Shown piece by piece: positions 1-8,363 of a stretch of 64,000 bases of DNA. The stretch is from Amycolatopsis decaplanina DSM 44594 (lineage in GTDB: Bacteria > Actinomycetota > Actinomycetes > Mycobacteriales > Pseudonocardiaceae). How positions within the stretch are numbered: position 1 is the first letter of the stretch; each line of letters begins with the position of its first letter. Where the stretch lies: the NCBI RefSeq assembly GCF_000342005.1, contig NZ_AOHO01000028.1, positions 186,001 to 250,000 on the forward strand. Direction: 5' to 3'. Both the position numbers and the translations under genes were made by a program. The notes under the pieces were generated by a model that was not told where the DNA came from, searched no databases, and saw only the letters and a list, made by a program, of their open reading frames with translations.

Positions 1-134
1 CGCGGGCGGAGGATCCGTTCCGCGGTGAAGGTCCTATTTCCCGCCCAGTTCGTCTCGCGCACCAGGCCCAGCCTAGATTGCCGAGGTCGGCTTCACACGG
101 AGGAGGGTTCGCACTGACAGGCATTCCCGGCGAG

Positions 135-1367
135 ATGGTGTCCATCGCGCTCTTGCTGGTCGTCCTGGCCTTCGCGGTGATCCGGCCACGCGGCCTCCCG
201 GAGGCGGTCGCCGCCGTCCCCGCCGCCGGGATCGTCCTGGCGGCCGGGGCGATCTCGTTCCCGGACGCCCTCGACGAGGTGACCAGGCTCGCCCCGGTCG
301 TCGGCTTCCTCGCCGCGGTGCTCGTCCTGGCCAAATTGTGCGACGACGAAGGGCTGTTCCAAGCGGCGGGAACGCTCATGGCGCGGTTCAGCCGGGGAAG
401 GCCGCGACGACTGCTGCCCGCGGTGTTCGCGGTCGCCGCGGCCGTCACCGTGGTGCTCAGCCTCGACGCCACCGTCGTGCTGCTGACCCCGGTCGTGTTC
501 GCCACCGCCGCGCGGATGGGCGCGCGGGCCAAACCGCACGCCTACGCCTGCACGCATCTGGCGAACTCGGCGTCGTTGCTGCTTCCGGTGTCCAATCTGA
601 CCAATCTGCTCGCCGTCGCCGCGACCGGGATCTCGTTCCTGCGGTTCACCGCGCTGATGACCTTGCCCTGGCTCGCGGCGGTGCTCACCGAATACCTGGT
701 GTTCCGCCGGTTCTTCGCCGCCGACCTGGCGGCCCGGCCGCGTGGCGGCAAAACGGTCCCGGCCGGGAAGGTCCCGGCGTTCGTCCTGGTCGTGCTCGGC
801 CTGACGCTGGCCGGGTTCGTGATCACCTCGCTGCTGGACGTCAGTCCCGCGTGGGCCGCGTTCGCCGGTGCCGCCGTCCTGGCCTGCCGCGCCCTCGCCC
901 AGCGGCGGACCTCACCCGCCGCGATCGTTCGGTCGGCGAGCATCCCCTTCCTGGCTTTCGTGCTCGCGCTGGCGATCGTGGTCCGGGCCGTCGTCGACAA
1001 TGGACTGGACGAGGCGCTCAGCCACCTGGTCCCGACCTCCACCTCGTTCCCCGCCCTGCTCGGCGCCGCCGCGGTGGCGGCCGTACTCGCCAACCTGATC
1101 AACAACCTGCCCGCGGTGCTCGTGCTGCTGCCGCTCGCCACCGCGGGCGGGACCCCGGTGGTGCTGGCCGTGCTGATCGGGGTCAACCTCGGGCCGAACC
1201 TCACCTACGTCGGCTCGCTGGCCACGCTGCTGTGGCGGCGGATCCTGCACCGGCACGACACCCGGCCCGACCTGGGCGAGTTCACGCGGCTGGGGTTGCT
1301 CACCGTTCCGGCGTCCATCGTGCTCGCCGTCGCCGGCTTGTGGCTCGGGCTCACCCTGATGCCCTGA
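135..1367 (+). CDS. ArsB/SLC13-like anion permease
   Basis: About 410 residues, almost entirely hydrophobic helices, with the two-fold layout of the ArsB/NhaD/SLC13 ion-transporter superfamily. The stretches SLDATVVLLTPVV and ANSASLLLPVSNLTNLL match the conserved core regions of ArsB-type carriers. It would sit in the inner membrane; the substrate is not decidable from sequence. It ends 25 bases before the IclR gene, with a palindromic operator between them, and pobA follows, so export or uptake of an aromatic acid is a possible role (inference). The start is uncertain. ATG at 135 is conventional, but a strong Shine-Dalgarno run (GGAGGAGGG, 99-107) lies 6 bases before an in-frame CTG at 114 and too far from 135. 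An in-frame TTG at 78 is also open. Confidence 0.8.
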   Translation: MVSIALLLVVLAFAVIRPRGLPEAVAAVPAAGIVLAAGAISFPDALDEVTRLAPVVGFLAAVLVLAKLCDDEGLFQAAGTLMARFSRGRPRRLLPAVFAVAAAVTVVLSLDATVVLLTPVVFATAARMGARAKPHAYACTHLANSASLLLPVSNLTNLLAVAATGISFLRFTALMTLPWLAAVLTEYLVFRRFFAADLAARPRGGKTVPAGKVPAFVLVVLGLTLAGFVITSLLDVSPAWAAFAGAAVLACRALAQRRTSPAAIVRSASIPFLAFVLALAIVVRAVVDNGLDEALSHLVPTSTSFPALLGAAAVAAVLANLINNLPAVLVLLPLATAGGTPVVLAVLIGVNLGPNLTYVGSLATLLWRRILHRHDTRPDLGEFTRLGLLTVPASIVLAVAGLWLGLTLMP

Positions 1368-1382
1368 TTTCACTCAGTGAGA
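1368..1382. promoter_or_regulatory. Candidate IclR operator 1
   Basis: Inverted repeat TTTCACT-C-AGTGAGA with a perfect core TCACTCAGTGA (1370-1380). It lies 10 bases before the IclR start codon and is nearly identical to the site at 2141-2155. Autoregulation by the IclR protein is inferred from position and from the matching second copy. Confidence 0.55.
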
Positions 1383-1392
1383 AGATGGACGA

Positions 1393-2166
1393 ATGCCGGG
1401 GAACTTGTCGACGCCGGGCGCCAGCGTCACGTCGCGGGCGTTCGCGCTGCTCGGCGCCTTCGACGTCGACCATCGTGAGCTGTCGCTGACCGAACTCGGG
1501 GACCGCGCCGGCCTGCCCCTGCCCACCGCGCACCGGCTCGCCCGCGAACTCGTGGGCCTGGGCGCGCTGGAGCGACGCGAGGACCGGTACGCCGTCGGCA
1601 GACGACTGTGGGACCTCGGGCTGCTCGCGCCCGTCCAGTTCGAACTACGGCAGGTCGCCGCTCCCTTCCTCCAGGATCTCTACGGCGCGACCGGCGCCAC
1701 CGTGCATCTCGGCGAGCGGGACGGCGAGCAGGTGCTCTACCTCGACCGGCTCTCCGGAAACGCGTCCGTGCCGGTGGTCAGCCGGATCGGCGGACGGCTG
1801 CCGCTGCACGCCACGGGGATCGGGAAGGTCCTCCTGGCCTGGGCTCCGGAGGACGTCCAGCGGCAGGTACTCGCCTCGCTGACCCGCGTCACGCCGTACA
1901 CCATCACGCAGCCCGGACGACTCCGTGAACAGTTGCGGCGCGTTCGCCGTGAGGGCTATGCGCAGACCGTCGAGGAGATGAGCCGAGGCGCCTGCTCGGT
2001 CGCCGTCCCGATCCGGCCGTCCTCCGGTGGTGACGTCGTCGCGGCGCTCGGCCTGGTCGTCCCGGATCTGAGCCGAGGGCGGGCGCGGCTGGTCTCCGCG
2101 CTCCAGGTCGCGGCCGCCGGAATCGGCCGAAGCATGCGGGTTTCACTGAGTGGAAGCGAACGCTAG
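1393..2166 (+). CDS. IclR-family regulator, probable regulator of pobA
   Basis: A 257-residue protein of normal IclR length. The N-terminal winged helix-turn-helix (about residues 10-75; LTELGDRAGLPLPTAHRLARE) is followed by the effector-binding domain, with the typical sequences GATVHLGERDG, LPLHATGIGK and EEMSRGACSVAVPI. IclR proteins of the PobR/PcaU group bind aromatic acids and control their breakdown. The gene sits between a transporter and pobA, and near-identical palindromes lie just before it and at its 3' end, 44 bases ahead of pobA. A local regulator responding to 4-hydroxybenzoate is the simplest reading, but the effector is inferred. Confidence 0.85.
   Translation: MPGNLSTPGASVTSRAFALLGAFDVDHRELSLTELGDRAGLPLPTAHRLARELVGLGALERREDRYAVGRRLWDLGLLAPVQFELRQVAAPFLQDLYGATGATVHLGERDGEQVLYLDRLSGNASVPVVSRIGGRLPLHATGIGKVLLAWAPEDVQRQVLASLTRVTPYTITQPGRLREQLRRVRREGYAQTVEEMSRGACSVAVPIRPSSGGDVVAALGLVVPDLSRGRARLVSALQVAAAGIGRSMRVSLSGSER
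2141..2155. promoter_or_regulatory. Candidate IclR operator 2, upstream of pobA
   Basis: TTTCACT-G-AGTGGAA, matching operator 1 (TTTCACT-C-AGTGAGA) at 12 of 15 positions, including both half-site cores. It lies within the last codons of the IclR gene and 44 bases before the pobA start, a sensible place for control of pobA. A weak -10-like CAGACT (2187-2192) ends 6 bases before the pobA ATG. Confidence 0.5.
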
Positions 2167-2198
2167 AAGTTCGCCCGCGACGCGGCCAGACTCCGGTC

Positions 2199-3374
2199 AT
2201 GCGAACCCCAGTCGCCATCGTCGGCGCCGGCCCGGCCGGACTGCTCCTGTCGCATCTACTCGATCTGGCAGGGGTCGAATCGGTCATCGTGGAGACCCGC
2301 TCGCGCGAGTACGTCGAGGCGCGGATCCGGGCAGGCATCCTCGAACAGTCCACAGTGGATCTCCTGCGCGAGACAGGTCTCGGCGACCGGCTCGACCGCG
2401 AGGGCGACGAGCACCGCGGCATCTACCTGCAGTGGCCGGAGGAAAGGCACCATCTCGACTTCGTGGACCTGGTCGGGCGAAGCGTCACCGTGTACGGCCA
2501 GACCGAGGTGACGAAGGACCTCGGCAAGGCGCGTGCGGCGGCCGGGCAGCAGATCCACTACGAGGTCACGGACACCTCCGTGCACGACATCGAGACCGAC
2601 CGGCCCTACGTCACCTTCACCGACGCGGACGGCACACAGCAGAGGCTGGACGCCGACGTCGTCGTCGGCTGCGACGGCTCCTTCGGGCCTTGCCGCACCG
2701 CGATCCCCGACGCCGCGAAGCAGTCTTGGGAGCGCACCTACCCGTACTCGTGGCTCGGCGTCCTCGCCGACGTCGCCCCATCGACCGACGAGCTCATCTA
2801 CGCCTGGCATCCCGACGGTTTCGCCATGCATTCGATGCGTTCGGCCACCGTCAGCCGGCTGTATCTGCAGGTGCCCAACGGAACCGACATCGGCACCTGG
2901 TCCGACGAGCGGATCTGGGAGGCGCTCGCGACCCGGCTCGGCCACGGCCAGGACGGCTGGACACTCACGCCAGGACCGATCACCGACAAGAGCGTGCTGC
3001 CCATGCGCAGTTTCGTGCAGCAGCCCATGCGGCACGGCCGCCTGTTCCTCGCCGGAGACGCCGCCCATATCGTGCCTCCCACCGGCGCCAAGGGACTCAA
3101 CCTCGCCGTCGCGGACGTCGCCCTCCTCGCCCCGGCGTTGGCCGCTTTGTTGCGGGACAAAGACTCCGCACTCGCCGACGCCTACTCCGACACCGCGCTA
3201 CGGCGTGTCTGGAGGTGTACGCATTTCTCCTGGTGGATGACGACGATGCTGCACCGATCGGACGATCCGTTCGACCGGCAGTTGCAGCTCTCGCAGCTGC
3301 ACTGGCTGGCACGGAGCGAGGCGGGCAGGGCGGGACTCGCGGAGAACTACGCGGGACTGCCCATCGGCTTCTGA
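2199..3374 (+). CDS. pobA: 4-hydroxybenzoate 3-monooxygenase
   Basis: A 391-residue flavoprotein hydroxylase that converts 4-hydroxybenzoate to protocatechuate using NAD(P)H and oxygen in the cytoplasm. The FAD-binding GAGPAG motif is at residues 9-14, the DG motif is in VVVGCDGSFG near residue 160, and the second FAD motif LFLAGDAAHIVPPTGAKGLN is near residue 286. EARIRAGILEQSTVDLLRE and the length match PobA rather than other aromatic hydroxylases. The next step of the pathway (pca genes) is not in the window. The adjacent IclR regulator and its two operators support inducible expression. Confidence 0.93.
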   Translation: MRTPVAIVGAGPAGLLLSHLLDLAGVESVIVETRSREYVEARIRAGILEQSTVDLLRETGLGDRLDREGDEHRGIYLQWPEERHHLDFVDLVGRSVTVYGQTEVTKDLGKARAAAGQQIHYEVTDTSVHDIETDRPYVTFTDADGTQQRLDADVVVGCDGSFGPCRTAIPDAAKQSWERTYPYSWLGVLADVAPSTDELIYAWHPDGFAMHSMRSATVSRLYLQVPNGTDIGTWSDERIWEALATRLGHGQDGWTLTPGPITDKSVLPMRSFVQQPMRHGRLFLAGDAAHIVPPTGAKGLNLAVADVALLAPALAALLRDKDSALADAYSDTALRRVWRCTHFSWWMTTMLHRSDDPFDRQLQLSQLHWLARSEAGRAGLAENYAGLPIGF

Positions 3375-3458
3375 TTCGGACTTCGCGGGTTCCTGGCCGG
3401 CCGCGCTCACCGCGCGCGAGACGCACGACGTCCCGACCGAGGATCTCGGGGCGGCCGG

Positions 3459-4034
3459 TCAGAACCCCGGCCAGCCACGCCGCAGGAAGACGAACGCGGC
3501 GTCCAGCGCCGCGGCCGGATCCGGCTCGGCCCCGGCCAGGTCCGGGACCTCCAGGACGTAGCGGGCCAGCAGCCGCACGGAGAAATCGTCCTGACCCGAC
3601 TCCTCGGCGATGACCTTCGTGAGCGCGTCCTCGCACCCCGTCCACAGTGTCCTGGCGTAGGCGCGCAGCGCCGGGGTGCCGACCACCAGCTCCGCGACAC
3701 GGCGCGACAACGGATCGGGATCCGGATCGAACGGGCCGCGAGTCGCGAGGAAGTCGCGCAACGCCTGCAGGATCGAGGTGCCCTCGGCGCGGTCACACAC
3801 CGCGGCGGCCAGTGCCGCTTCGCGTTCGTGACCGTGGCCGAGGATCAGTGCCTCTTTGCCGCCCGGGAAGTGCGCGAACAGCGTGGACACCGCCGTGTCC
3901 GCGGCGTCCGCGATCTCCGCGACGGTGACGTTGTCGAAGCCCCGTTCCAGGAACAGCTCTCGCGCCGCCCCTGACAGCGCCTGACGTGTCGCCGCCTTCT
4001 TGCGTTCACGCCTGCCCGGCTCGGTCCGTCCCAT
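3459..4034 (-). CDS. TetR-family repressor, divergent from an SDR
   Basis: A 191-residue TetR protein. The helix-turn-helix occupies about residues 10-60 (ERGFDNVTVAEIADAADTAVSTLFAHFPGGKEAL); the C-terminal ligand domain is not recognisable beyond the family. I place the start at ATG 4034 because a -10-like TATTGT (4046-4041 on this strand) ends exactly 6 bases before it, which fits a leaderless transcript. An upstream in-frame ATG at 4049 would overlap the operator. It faces the short-chain dehydrogenase gene across a 49-bp repeat, so it probably represses both. Confidence 0.87.
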   Translation of the reverse strand: MGRTEPGRRERKKAATRQALSGAARELFLERGFDNVTVAEIADAADTAVSTLFAHFPGGKEALILGHGHEREAALAAAVCDRAEGTSILQALRDFLATRGPFDPDPDPLSRRVAELVVGTPALRAYARTLWTGCEDALTKVIAEESGQDDFSVRLLARYVLEVPDLAGAEPDPAAALDAAFVFLRRGWPGF

Positions 4035-4048
4035 GCGACCACAATACA

Positions 4049-4097
4049 TCGAAGTAACTCCGAATTCGGAATGAGTGTATGTTCGGAGTGACTTCGA
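4049..4097. promoter_or_regulatory. TetR operator region with three half-sites
   Basis: Arms TCGAAGTAACTCCGAA (4049-4064) and TTCGGAGTGACTTCGA (4082-4097) are inverted copies with one mismatch in 16. Inside is a perfect 12-bp palindrome TCCGAATTCGGA (4059-4070). The unit ACTCCGAA therefore occurs three times. The block covers the likely promoters of both divergent genes, including a TATGTT -10 (4078-4083) for the dehydrogenase. Binding by the adjacent TetR is inferred. Confidence 0.7.
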
Positions 4098-4117
4098 CTT
4101 TGAACGGGAGCCTCCTC

Positions 4118-5029
4118 ATGACGCACTGGGACGTCCATCACCTGCCTCGTGCCGACGGCAAGACCTTCCTGGTCACCGGCGGCAACGCGGGTATCGGCTA
4201 CTTCGTCGCCGAACAGCTCGCCGGATCCGGCGCCACCGTGCTCCTCGGCAGCCGGAACGCCACCAAGGCCGAGACGGCGATGGCCTCGATCCGGTCCCGG
4301 GTCCCGGACGCGAGACTCGGACACCTGCGGCTCGACCTTTCCGATCTGTCGTCCCTCGAGTCATCCGTGGACTCTCTGGAGATCGAACGGCTCGACGCCG
4401 TCGTCTGCAACGCGGGCGTGCTCCTGGAGGACCAACCGAGGCGTGAGACCGCCGAAGGACTTGAGCTGACCTTCGCCACCAACCATCTCGGGCATTTCGT
4501 GCTGGCGCACCAGTTGATGCCTTTGCTCGAAGCCGCGGAGGCCGGCCGTGTCGTCACCACGGGCAGCTTCGTGGGCAAGTCCGCGGAACTCGACCTGGAC
4601 GATCTTCAGAGCGAGCGGGATTACCAGCCCAAACGCACCTATGCGCGCTCGAAGCTGGCACAGATGCTCTTCGCGTTCGAACTCGACAGGCGGCTACGCG
4701 CGGCCGGGAGCACGGTACTGAGCGTCGTCGACCATCCCGGCGGCGCGCTCGACTCCCTGACCCCGGCGCGGCCGGTACACCCGGCGCCGGGCGGGCGGAA
4801 GTTCCCTGCCGGACTTCTGTTGCAGGGCAAGGAAGCCGGAGCATGGCCCGCCGTCCGCGCCGTCCTCGACCCCGCTGTGCGCGGTGGCGAGATGTTCGGC
4901 CCACGAGTGTTCGGCTTGCGCGGTGAGCCCCGGCGGGAACCGGTCCGCGGGAAGCTCGCCGACACCGCGCTCGCCGCCCGGTTGTGGGCGGCGAGCGTCG
5001 GCCTCACCGGCATCGGGGTCACACGGTGA
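4118..5029 (+). CDS. Short-chain dehydrogenase/reductase
   Basis: A 303-residue SDR with the cofactor motif TGGNAGIG near residue 18, NAG near residue 104, and the catalytic Tyr175-x3-Lys179 pair (YARSK). The preference for NADP is suggested by the SRN after beta-strand 2. The C-terminal part resembles the WW-oxidoreductase/retinol dehydrogenase-like SDRs; the substrate is unknown. The start at 4118 has a GGGAG site; an ATG at 4079 falls inside the operator and is rejected. It is divergent from a TetR gene and its 3' end overlaps the convergent PepSY gene by 11 bases. Confidence 0.85.
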   Translation: MTHWDVHHLPRADGKTFLVTGGNAGIGYFVAEQLAGSGATVLLGSRNATKAETAMASIRSRVPDARLGHLRLDLSDLSSLESSVDSLEIERLDAVVCNAGVLLEDQPRRETAEGLELTFATNHLGHFVLAHQLMPLLEAAEAGRVVTTGSFVGKSAELDLDDLQSERDYQPKRTYARSKLAQMLFAFELDRRLRAAGSTVLSVVDHPGGALDSLTPARPVHPAPGGRKFPAGLLLQGKEAGAWPAVRAVLDPAVRGGEMFGPRVFGLRGEPRREPVRGKLADTALAARLWAASVGLTGIGVTR

Positions 5030-6416
5030 CGTCGGTGGATTCCGGTTCGGACCGGCCGCGGGACCGCAGACCCAGCAGCAGGTCGATCACCAGGAACGCC
5101 AGCAGGCTGATGCCGAGCAGCGGCACGAACCAGCCGATCGCGGCGGCGAGGACGAGGAGACCCACCAGCAGCGCGGGCGGCGCCTTGCGCCACTGCCCGC
5201 GCGGGATGGGCCGTCCGAAGGTCAGCCCGGTGGCGCGGGTCGGCCTGCGCTGCCACCACATCCGGTAGCCGAGCACGACCAGCGTGACCAGACCGGCGCC
5301 GAGCAGGAGCAGCGCGATCTGGTTGGGCCAGCCGAAGAGCACGCCCATATGCGCGTCGATCCCCCAGCGGGCGAGCTTCGCCATCAGCGGGTAGTCGGCG
5401 AACCGCACCTCGCCCAGGATCTGCCCGGTGGTCCCGTCGACCGCGACGGCGTCGACCTGCGTCGGCCAGCCACGCTCGATTTCCGCCACCTGCCAGGGCG
5501 CCCCGGGTTCGGTGGGCAGTCCGATCTCCACGGACGGCGCGTCGATCCCGGCCGCGCGGGCCGACGCCAGCATCGCGTCCACGCTCTCGGGCTTCGCGGG
5601 CGCCGGCGCGGCGGGCGCTTCACCGTGACCCGCGTGCCCGGCGTGTTCATCGGTGCCGGTCACCTTCAACGCCGGAGTGGCCCAGCCGAGGGATTCACGC
5701 AGCGCGGAGACGTTCTCACCCGCGTACGCCGACCACGTCAGCCCTGTCGCGGACAGGAACAACGCGCCGAGCAGCACCCACAGACCGACAGATCCGTGAC
5801 GGCGCACCGACTTCCCACGCGCGGACTCGGTCTTCGCGGCTTTCTCGTTCCGGCGAGCGCGACGACGGCTCGCCCACAGCACGAGACCACCCAGCGCGAC
5901 CACCCACAGCCAGGACGCGGCGAGTTCGCTGTAGAGCCGTCCCGGCTCGCCGAGCAGCAGGTTGCGGTGCAACTGGTCGAGCGTGGTCCGGAACGGCAAG
6001 GCGCCGCTCGAGCCGTACGCGACGAGGTCTCCGCGCACCTGCGCGGTGGCCGGATCGACGAAGACCGCACGCCGTTCGGACTCGCCGAGTCCTTCCTCGG
6101 CGAACAGCACGCGAGTGGTGTCGCCCGGTTCGGGAGCGGGACGGACGGCGACCAGGTCACCGCCGGGGTGGGCCGCTTGAGCCGCCTTGACCTGGTCGGC
6201 GAGTGAGGCCTGGGTCAGCCCGACGGGTGCGCGGAGCTGGTCGGAGTAGATCCAGGACTCCATCTGCGGCGTCGCCGCGTACAGAACGCCGGTGAGCGCG
6301 GCGATGAGGACGAACGGTCCGACGAGAACGCCGGCGTAGAAGTGGAGACGGAGGAACAGCCCGCGCCAGCCGGACGCGCGCGGCGGGCTCGTGGTCGGTT
6401 CGGTTCGCGTTGCCAT
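5019..6416 (-). CDS. PepSY-associated membrane protein
   Basis: A 465-residue PepSY-TM family protein. One helix lies at about residues 25-50 (LRLHFYAGVLVGPFVLIAALTGVLY), further helices come after QLHRN, around 225-245 and after DAHMGVLFGW, and the tail is hydrophobic. Two PepSY-like extracytoplasmic segments sit between them. The conserved histidines in the helices resemble those of the ferric-siderophore/flavin reductase-like PepSY group. A histidine-rich loop (DEHAGHAGHGEAP) suggests metal contact. The site AGGAG lies 7 bases before the ATG. The role is probably in metal or redox homeostasis at the membrane, inferred from the family and the loop. Confidence 0.85.
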   Translation of the reverse strand: MATRTEPTTSPPRASGWRGLFLRLHFYAGVLVGPFVLIAALTGVLYAATPQMESWIYSDQLRAPVGLTQASLADQVKAAQAAHPGGDLVAVRPAPEPGDTTRVLFAEEGLGESERRAVFVDPATAQVRGDLVAYGSSGALPFRTTLDQLHRNLLLGEPGRLYSELAASWLWVVALGGLVLWASRRRARRNEKAAKTESARGKSVRRHGSVGLWVLLGALFLSATGLTWSAYAGENVSALRESLGWATPALKVTGTDEHAGHAGHGEAPAAPAPAKPESVDAMLASARAAGIDAPSVEIGLPTEPGAPWQVAEIERGWPTQVDAVAVDGTTGQILGEVRFADYPLMAKLARWGIDAHMGVLFGWPNQIALLLLGAGLVTLVVLGYRMWWQRRPTRATGLTFGRPIPRGQWRKAPPALLVGLLVLAAAIGWFVPLLGISLLAFLVIDLLLGLRSRGRSEPESTDVTV

Positions 6417-6497
6417 GGGGGAACTCCTGAGGCGTCGGTGGGGAGACGTGCGCCTGCGCCGCGCGCCGGGATGGTCACGGCACGCGTGCTGAGCCCC

Positions 6498-6518
6498 GCC
6501 GGGACATGGGGTCCCGGC
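6498..6518. terminator. Hairpin between two minus-strand genes
   Basis: GCCGGGAC (6498-6505), a 5-base loop, and GTCCCGGC (6511-6518) form a perfect 8-bp GC stem. It lies 13 bases after the stop of the small membrane protein gene and before the PepSY gene on the same strand. There is no T-run, so it may be a weak or attenuating terminator. Confidence 0.45.
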
Positions 6519-6531
6519 AGGATTTCGGGGA

Positions 6532-7077
6532 TCAGGCGGACGTCACCGGCGGGCCGCGCCGCGAAAGCACGTCTCGCAGGAGCGCCTCGGTCGCGGGGAA
6601 CTCCACCGCGAGCGGGACGTGGATCCGCAGCGGCGCTGTCGCCGGCGGCGGTGTCAGCCGGCGAGGAAGAACCGAAGCGATCAGCGTCGTGAGGGCGAAC
6701 AGGACGCGTTCGGCGCCCGCGAGCACCATCGCCACCACAAGGGTCGCGGCGGCGTGCCCGGCCGCCATGGACAGGCCGTTGCCCGAGGTTTCGGCATGAT
6801 GGGAATGCGACTGCCAGGTCAGGAAGGTCAGGCAGGCGTGCATCGCCAGCTGCCCGCCCGCCACCAGGCAGAGGATGGCGAGCGGACCGCGGCGGCGGCC
6901 CGCGAACGCGTACGCCACCCAGCTCAGCAAGGCGACGAGCAGCACGACCACGCCCAGGTCGGGGACGCGTCCGCTGGTCCCGACGTGGGCACCGGTCGCC
7001 AAGGTCCCGGTCAGGACCCCCACGGCCCCGCCGCGGAGGCGCCGGGCCGGGCCTCGGGTCGGGGTCGGCGTGCGCAC
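6532..7077 (-). CDS. Small integral membrane protein, histidine-containing
   Basis: A 181-residue protein with about four hydrophobic helices (GGAVGVLTGTLATGAHVG; DLGVVVLLVALLSWVAYAFA; ILCLVAGGQLAMHACLTFL; GHAAATLVVAMVLAGAE) and a loop WQSHSHHAETSG. I recognise no named family. The GTG start at 7077 is chosen because a -10-like TACTCT ends 7 bases before it, giving a leaderless transcript; the longer open frame upstream has no membrane segments and overlaps the divergent promoter. It precedes the PepSY gene on the same strand, and both have His-rich loops, so a shared metal-related role is possible. Confidence 0.7.
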   Translation of the reverse strand: MRTPTPTRGPARRLRGGAVGVLTGTLATGAHVGTSGRVPDLGVVVLLVALLSWVAYAFAGRRRGPLAILCLVAGGQLAMHACLTFLTWQSHSHHAETSGNGLSMAAGHAAATLVVAMVLAGAERVLFALTTLIASVLPRRLTPPPATAPLRIHVPLAVEFPATEALLRDVLSRRGPPVTSA

Positions 7078-7134
7078 GGGAGGCAGAGTAGAGCGCGACC
7101 GGGCCCGCTGTCTCTCCTTGCTATCGTCACCCCG
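7078..7134. promoter_or_regulatory. Back-to-back leaderless promoters
   Basis: The 57-base gap holds a TATCGT -10 (7122-7127) 7 bases before the GTG of the MFS gene. On the other strand a TACTCT (7090-7085) lies 7 bases before the GTG of the membrane-protein gene. Neither start has a Shine-Dalgarno site. I see no clear -35 boxes. Confidence 0.5.
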
Positions 7135-8331
7135 GTGTTCCGCAGCCTGTCGTTCCTCCGGCTCTGGACCGGGAACACCGCCTCCGGGCTGGCGACCTGG
7201 GCCCTCCCGTTCATCCTCGGACTGGCGGTGCTGGAACGCTCGCTTTCGGCCGTGGACCTCGGAATCGTGCTCGCCGCGCGGACGGCGGGATTCCTCGTGG
7301 CCGTCCCGGTGGCAGGGGTACTCGCCGACCGGCACTCCCGCCGCCAGGTCGTGCTCTGGGCAGGTCTCGTCGCCGGTCTCGCCACTCCCCTGATCGCCAC
7401 CGGCATGGGCCGGTCAGTCCTGGTGACGGCGGCCGCGGCCGCCGTCGTCGGCATCGGGCAGGGCGCGTGCCGCCCGGCGTTCCAGGCGCTGACCGCCGAA
7501 GTGATCGCCGAGGACCGGCGTCAGCAGGCCAACGCCGCGATGACCCTCGCCGTCCGGGTCACGACGCTCGTCGCGCCCGGTCTCACCGCCTTGCTGTCGC
7601 AGGTCGCCTCGACGCCGGTCCTGGTGATCGGGACCGGCGTGCTGTGGCTGGGCGCGGCGCTGATCCCGCCGCGAGGCACTTTCACGCCCGCCCCGGCGGC
7701 CGGCAGGGCACGCTTCTTCGGCGAATTCGCCGACGGTCTCCGCGAAGCTCGCCGTCACCCGTGGTTCCTGGCCGGGCTCGGCGCGCTGACCGCCGTCGTC
7801 GCGACCGGCTATTCCGCCACCGGTGTCGTGCTGCCCTTGGTCAGCCGCGACCGCTACGACACCGAAGCCGTCCTGGCCGCCGGGCTCACCGCGTACACAG
7901 TCGGCGCGCTCGCGGGCGCCGTCGTCATCGCGCGCCGTCGCCCGAAGCGGCAGGGCTGGGCGGCGCTGATCGGGCTCGGTTGCTACGGCTTCGCACCACT
8001 GAGCCTGCTGTTCCCCGTGCACCCGGCCTTCGTCGTCGCCGCCTACGCCGTCGCCGGGCTGGGCATCGAACTGTTCAACGTCCCGTGGTTCACCGCGACC
8101 CAGCGGGAGGTCGAGCCGGGGAAGCTCGCCCGAGTGTCCTCATTGGACTTCCTGTTCTCCTATGGCCTGGCACCCGCCGGGCTGGCGCTCATCGCGCCCG
8201 CGATCGACCGGTTCGGGGCGACGCCGGTGCTGGCGGCATGCGCGGTCGTCTGCTTCGCCGCGCCGGCGGCCGCCGCTCTCGTTCCCTCTTCGCGCGACTT
8301 CCGGGCTACCGCACCGATCAAGAGTGTCTAG
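7135..8331 (+). CDS. MFS transporter
   Basis: A 398-residue carrier with about 12 transmembrane helices. The segment GVLADRHSRRQVVLW after helix 2 is the major-facilitator signature loop, and the shape (short N-terminus, central loop near residue 190) fits the drug/metabolite exporter-like MFS group with unknown substrate. The GTG start is set by the leaderless promoter TATCGT seven bases upstream; the open frame extends further upstream but the extension is hydrophilic and overlaps the divergent gene. The LacI gene begins 33 bases downstream with its own promoter. Confidence 0.85.
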   Translation: MFRSLSFLRLWTGNTASGLATWALPFILGLAVLERSLSAVDLGIVLAARTAGFLVAVPVAGVLADRHSRRQVVLWAGLVAGLATPLIATGMGRSVLVTAAAAAVVGIGQGACRPAFQALTAEVIAEDRRQQANAAMTLAVRVTTLVAPGLTALLSQVASTPVLVIGTGVLWLGAALIPPRGTFTPAPAAGRARFFGEFADGLREARRHPWFLAGLGALTAVVATGYSATGVVLPLVSRDRYDTEAVLAAGLTAYTVGALAGAVVIARRRPKRQGWAALIGLGCYGFAPLSLLFPVHPAFVVAAYAVAGLGIELFNVPWFTATQREVEPGKLARVSSLDFLFSYGLAPAGLALIAPAIDRFGATPVLAACAVVCFAAPAAAALVPSSRDFRATAPIKSV

Positions 8332-8363
8332 TTTTTGCACTCGCTTGCGGTAATGTTTCACAC

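Noticed and set aside
4884..6206. Long open frame antisense to the PepSY gene
   Set aside because: It has no recognisable domains, and the minus-strand PepSY reading explains the sequence.
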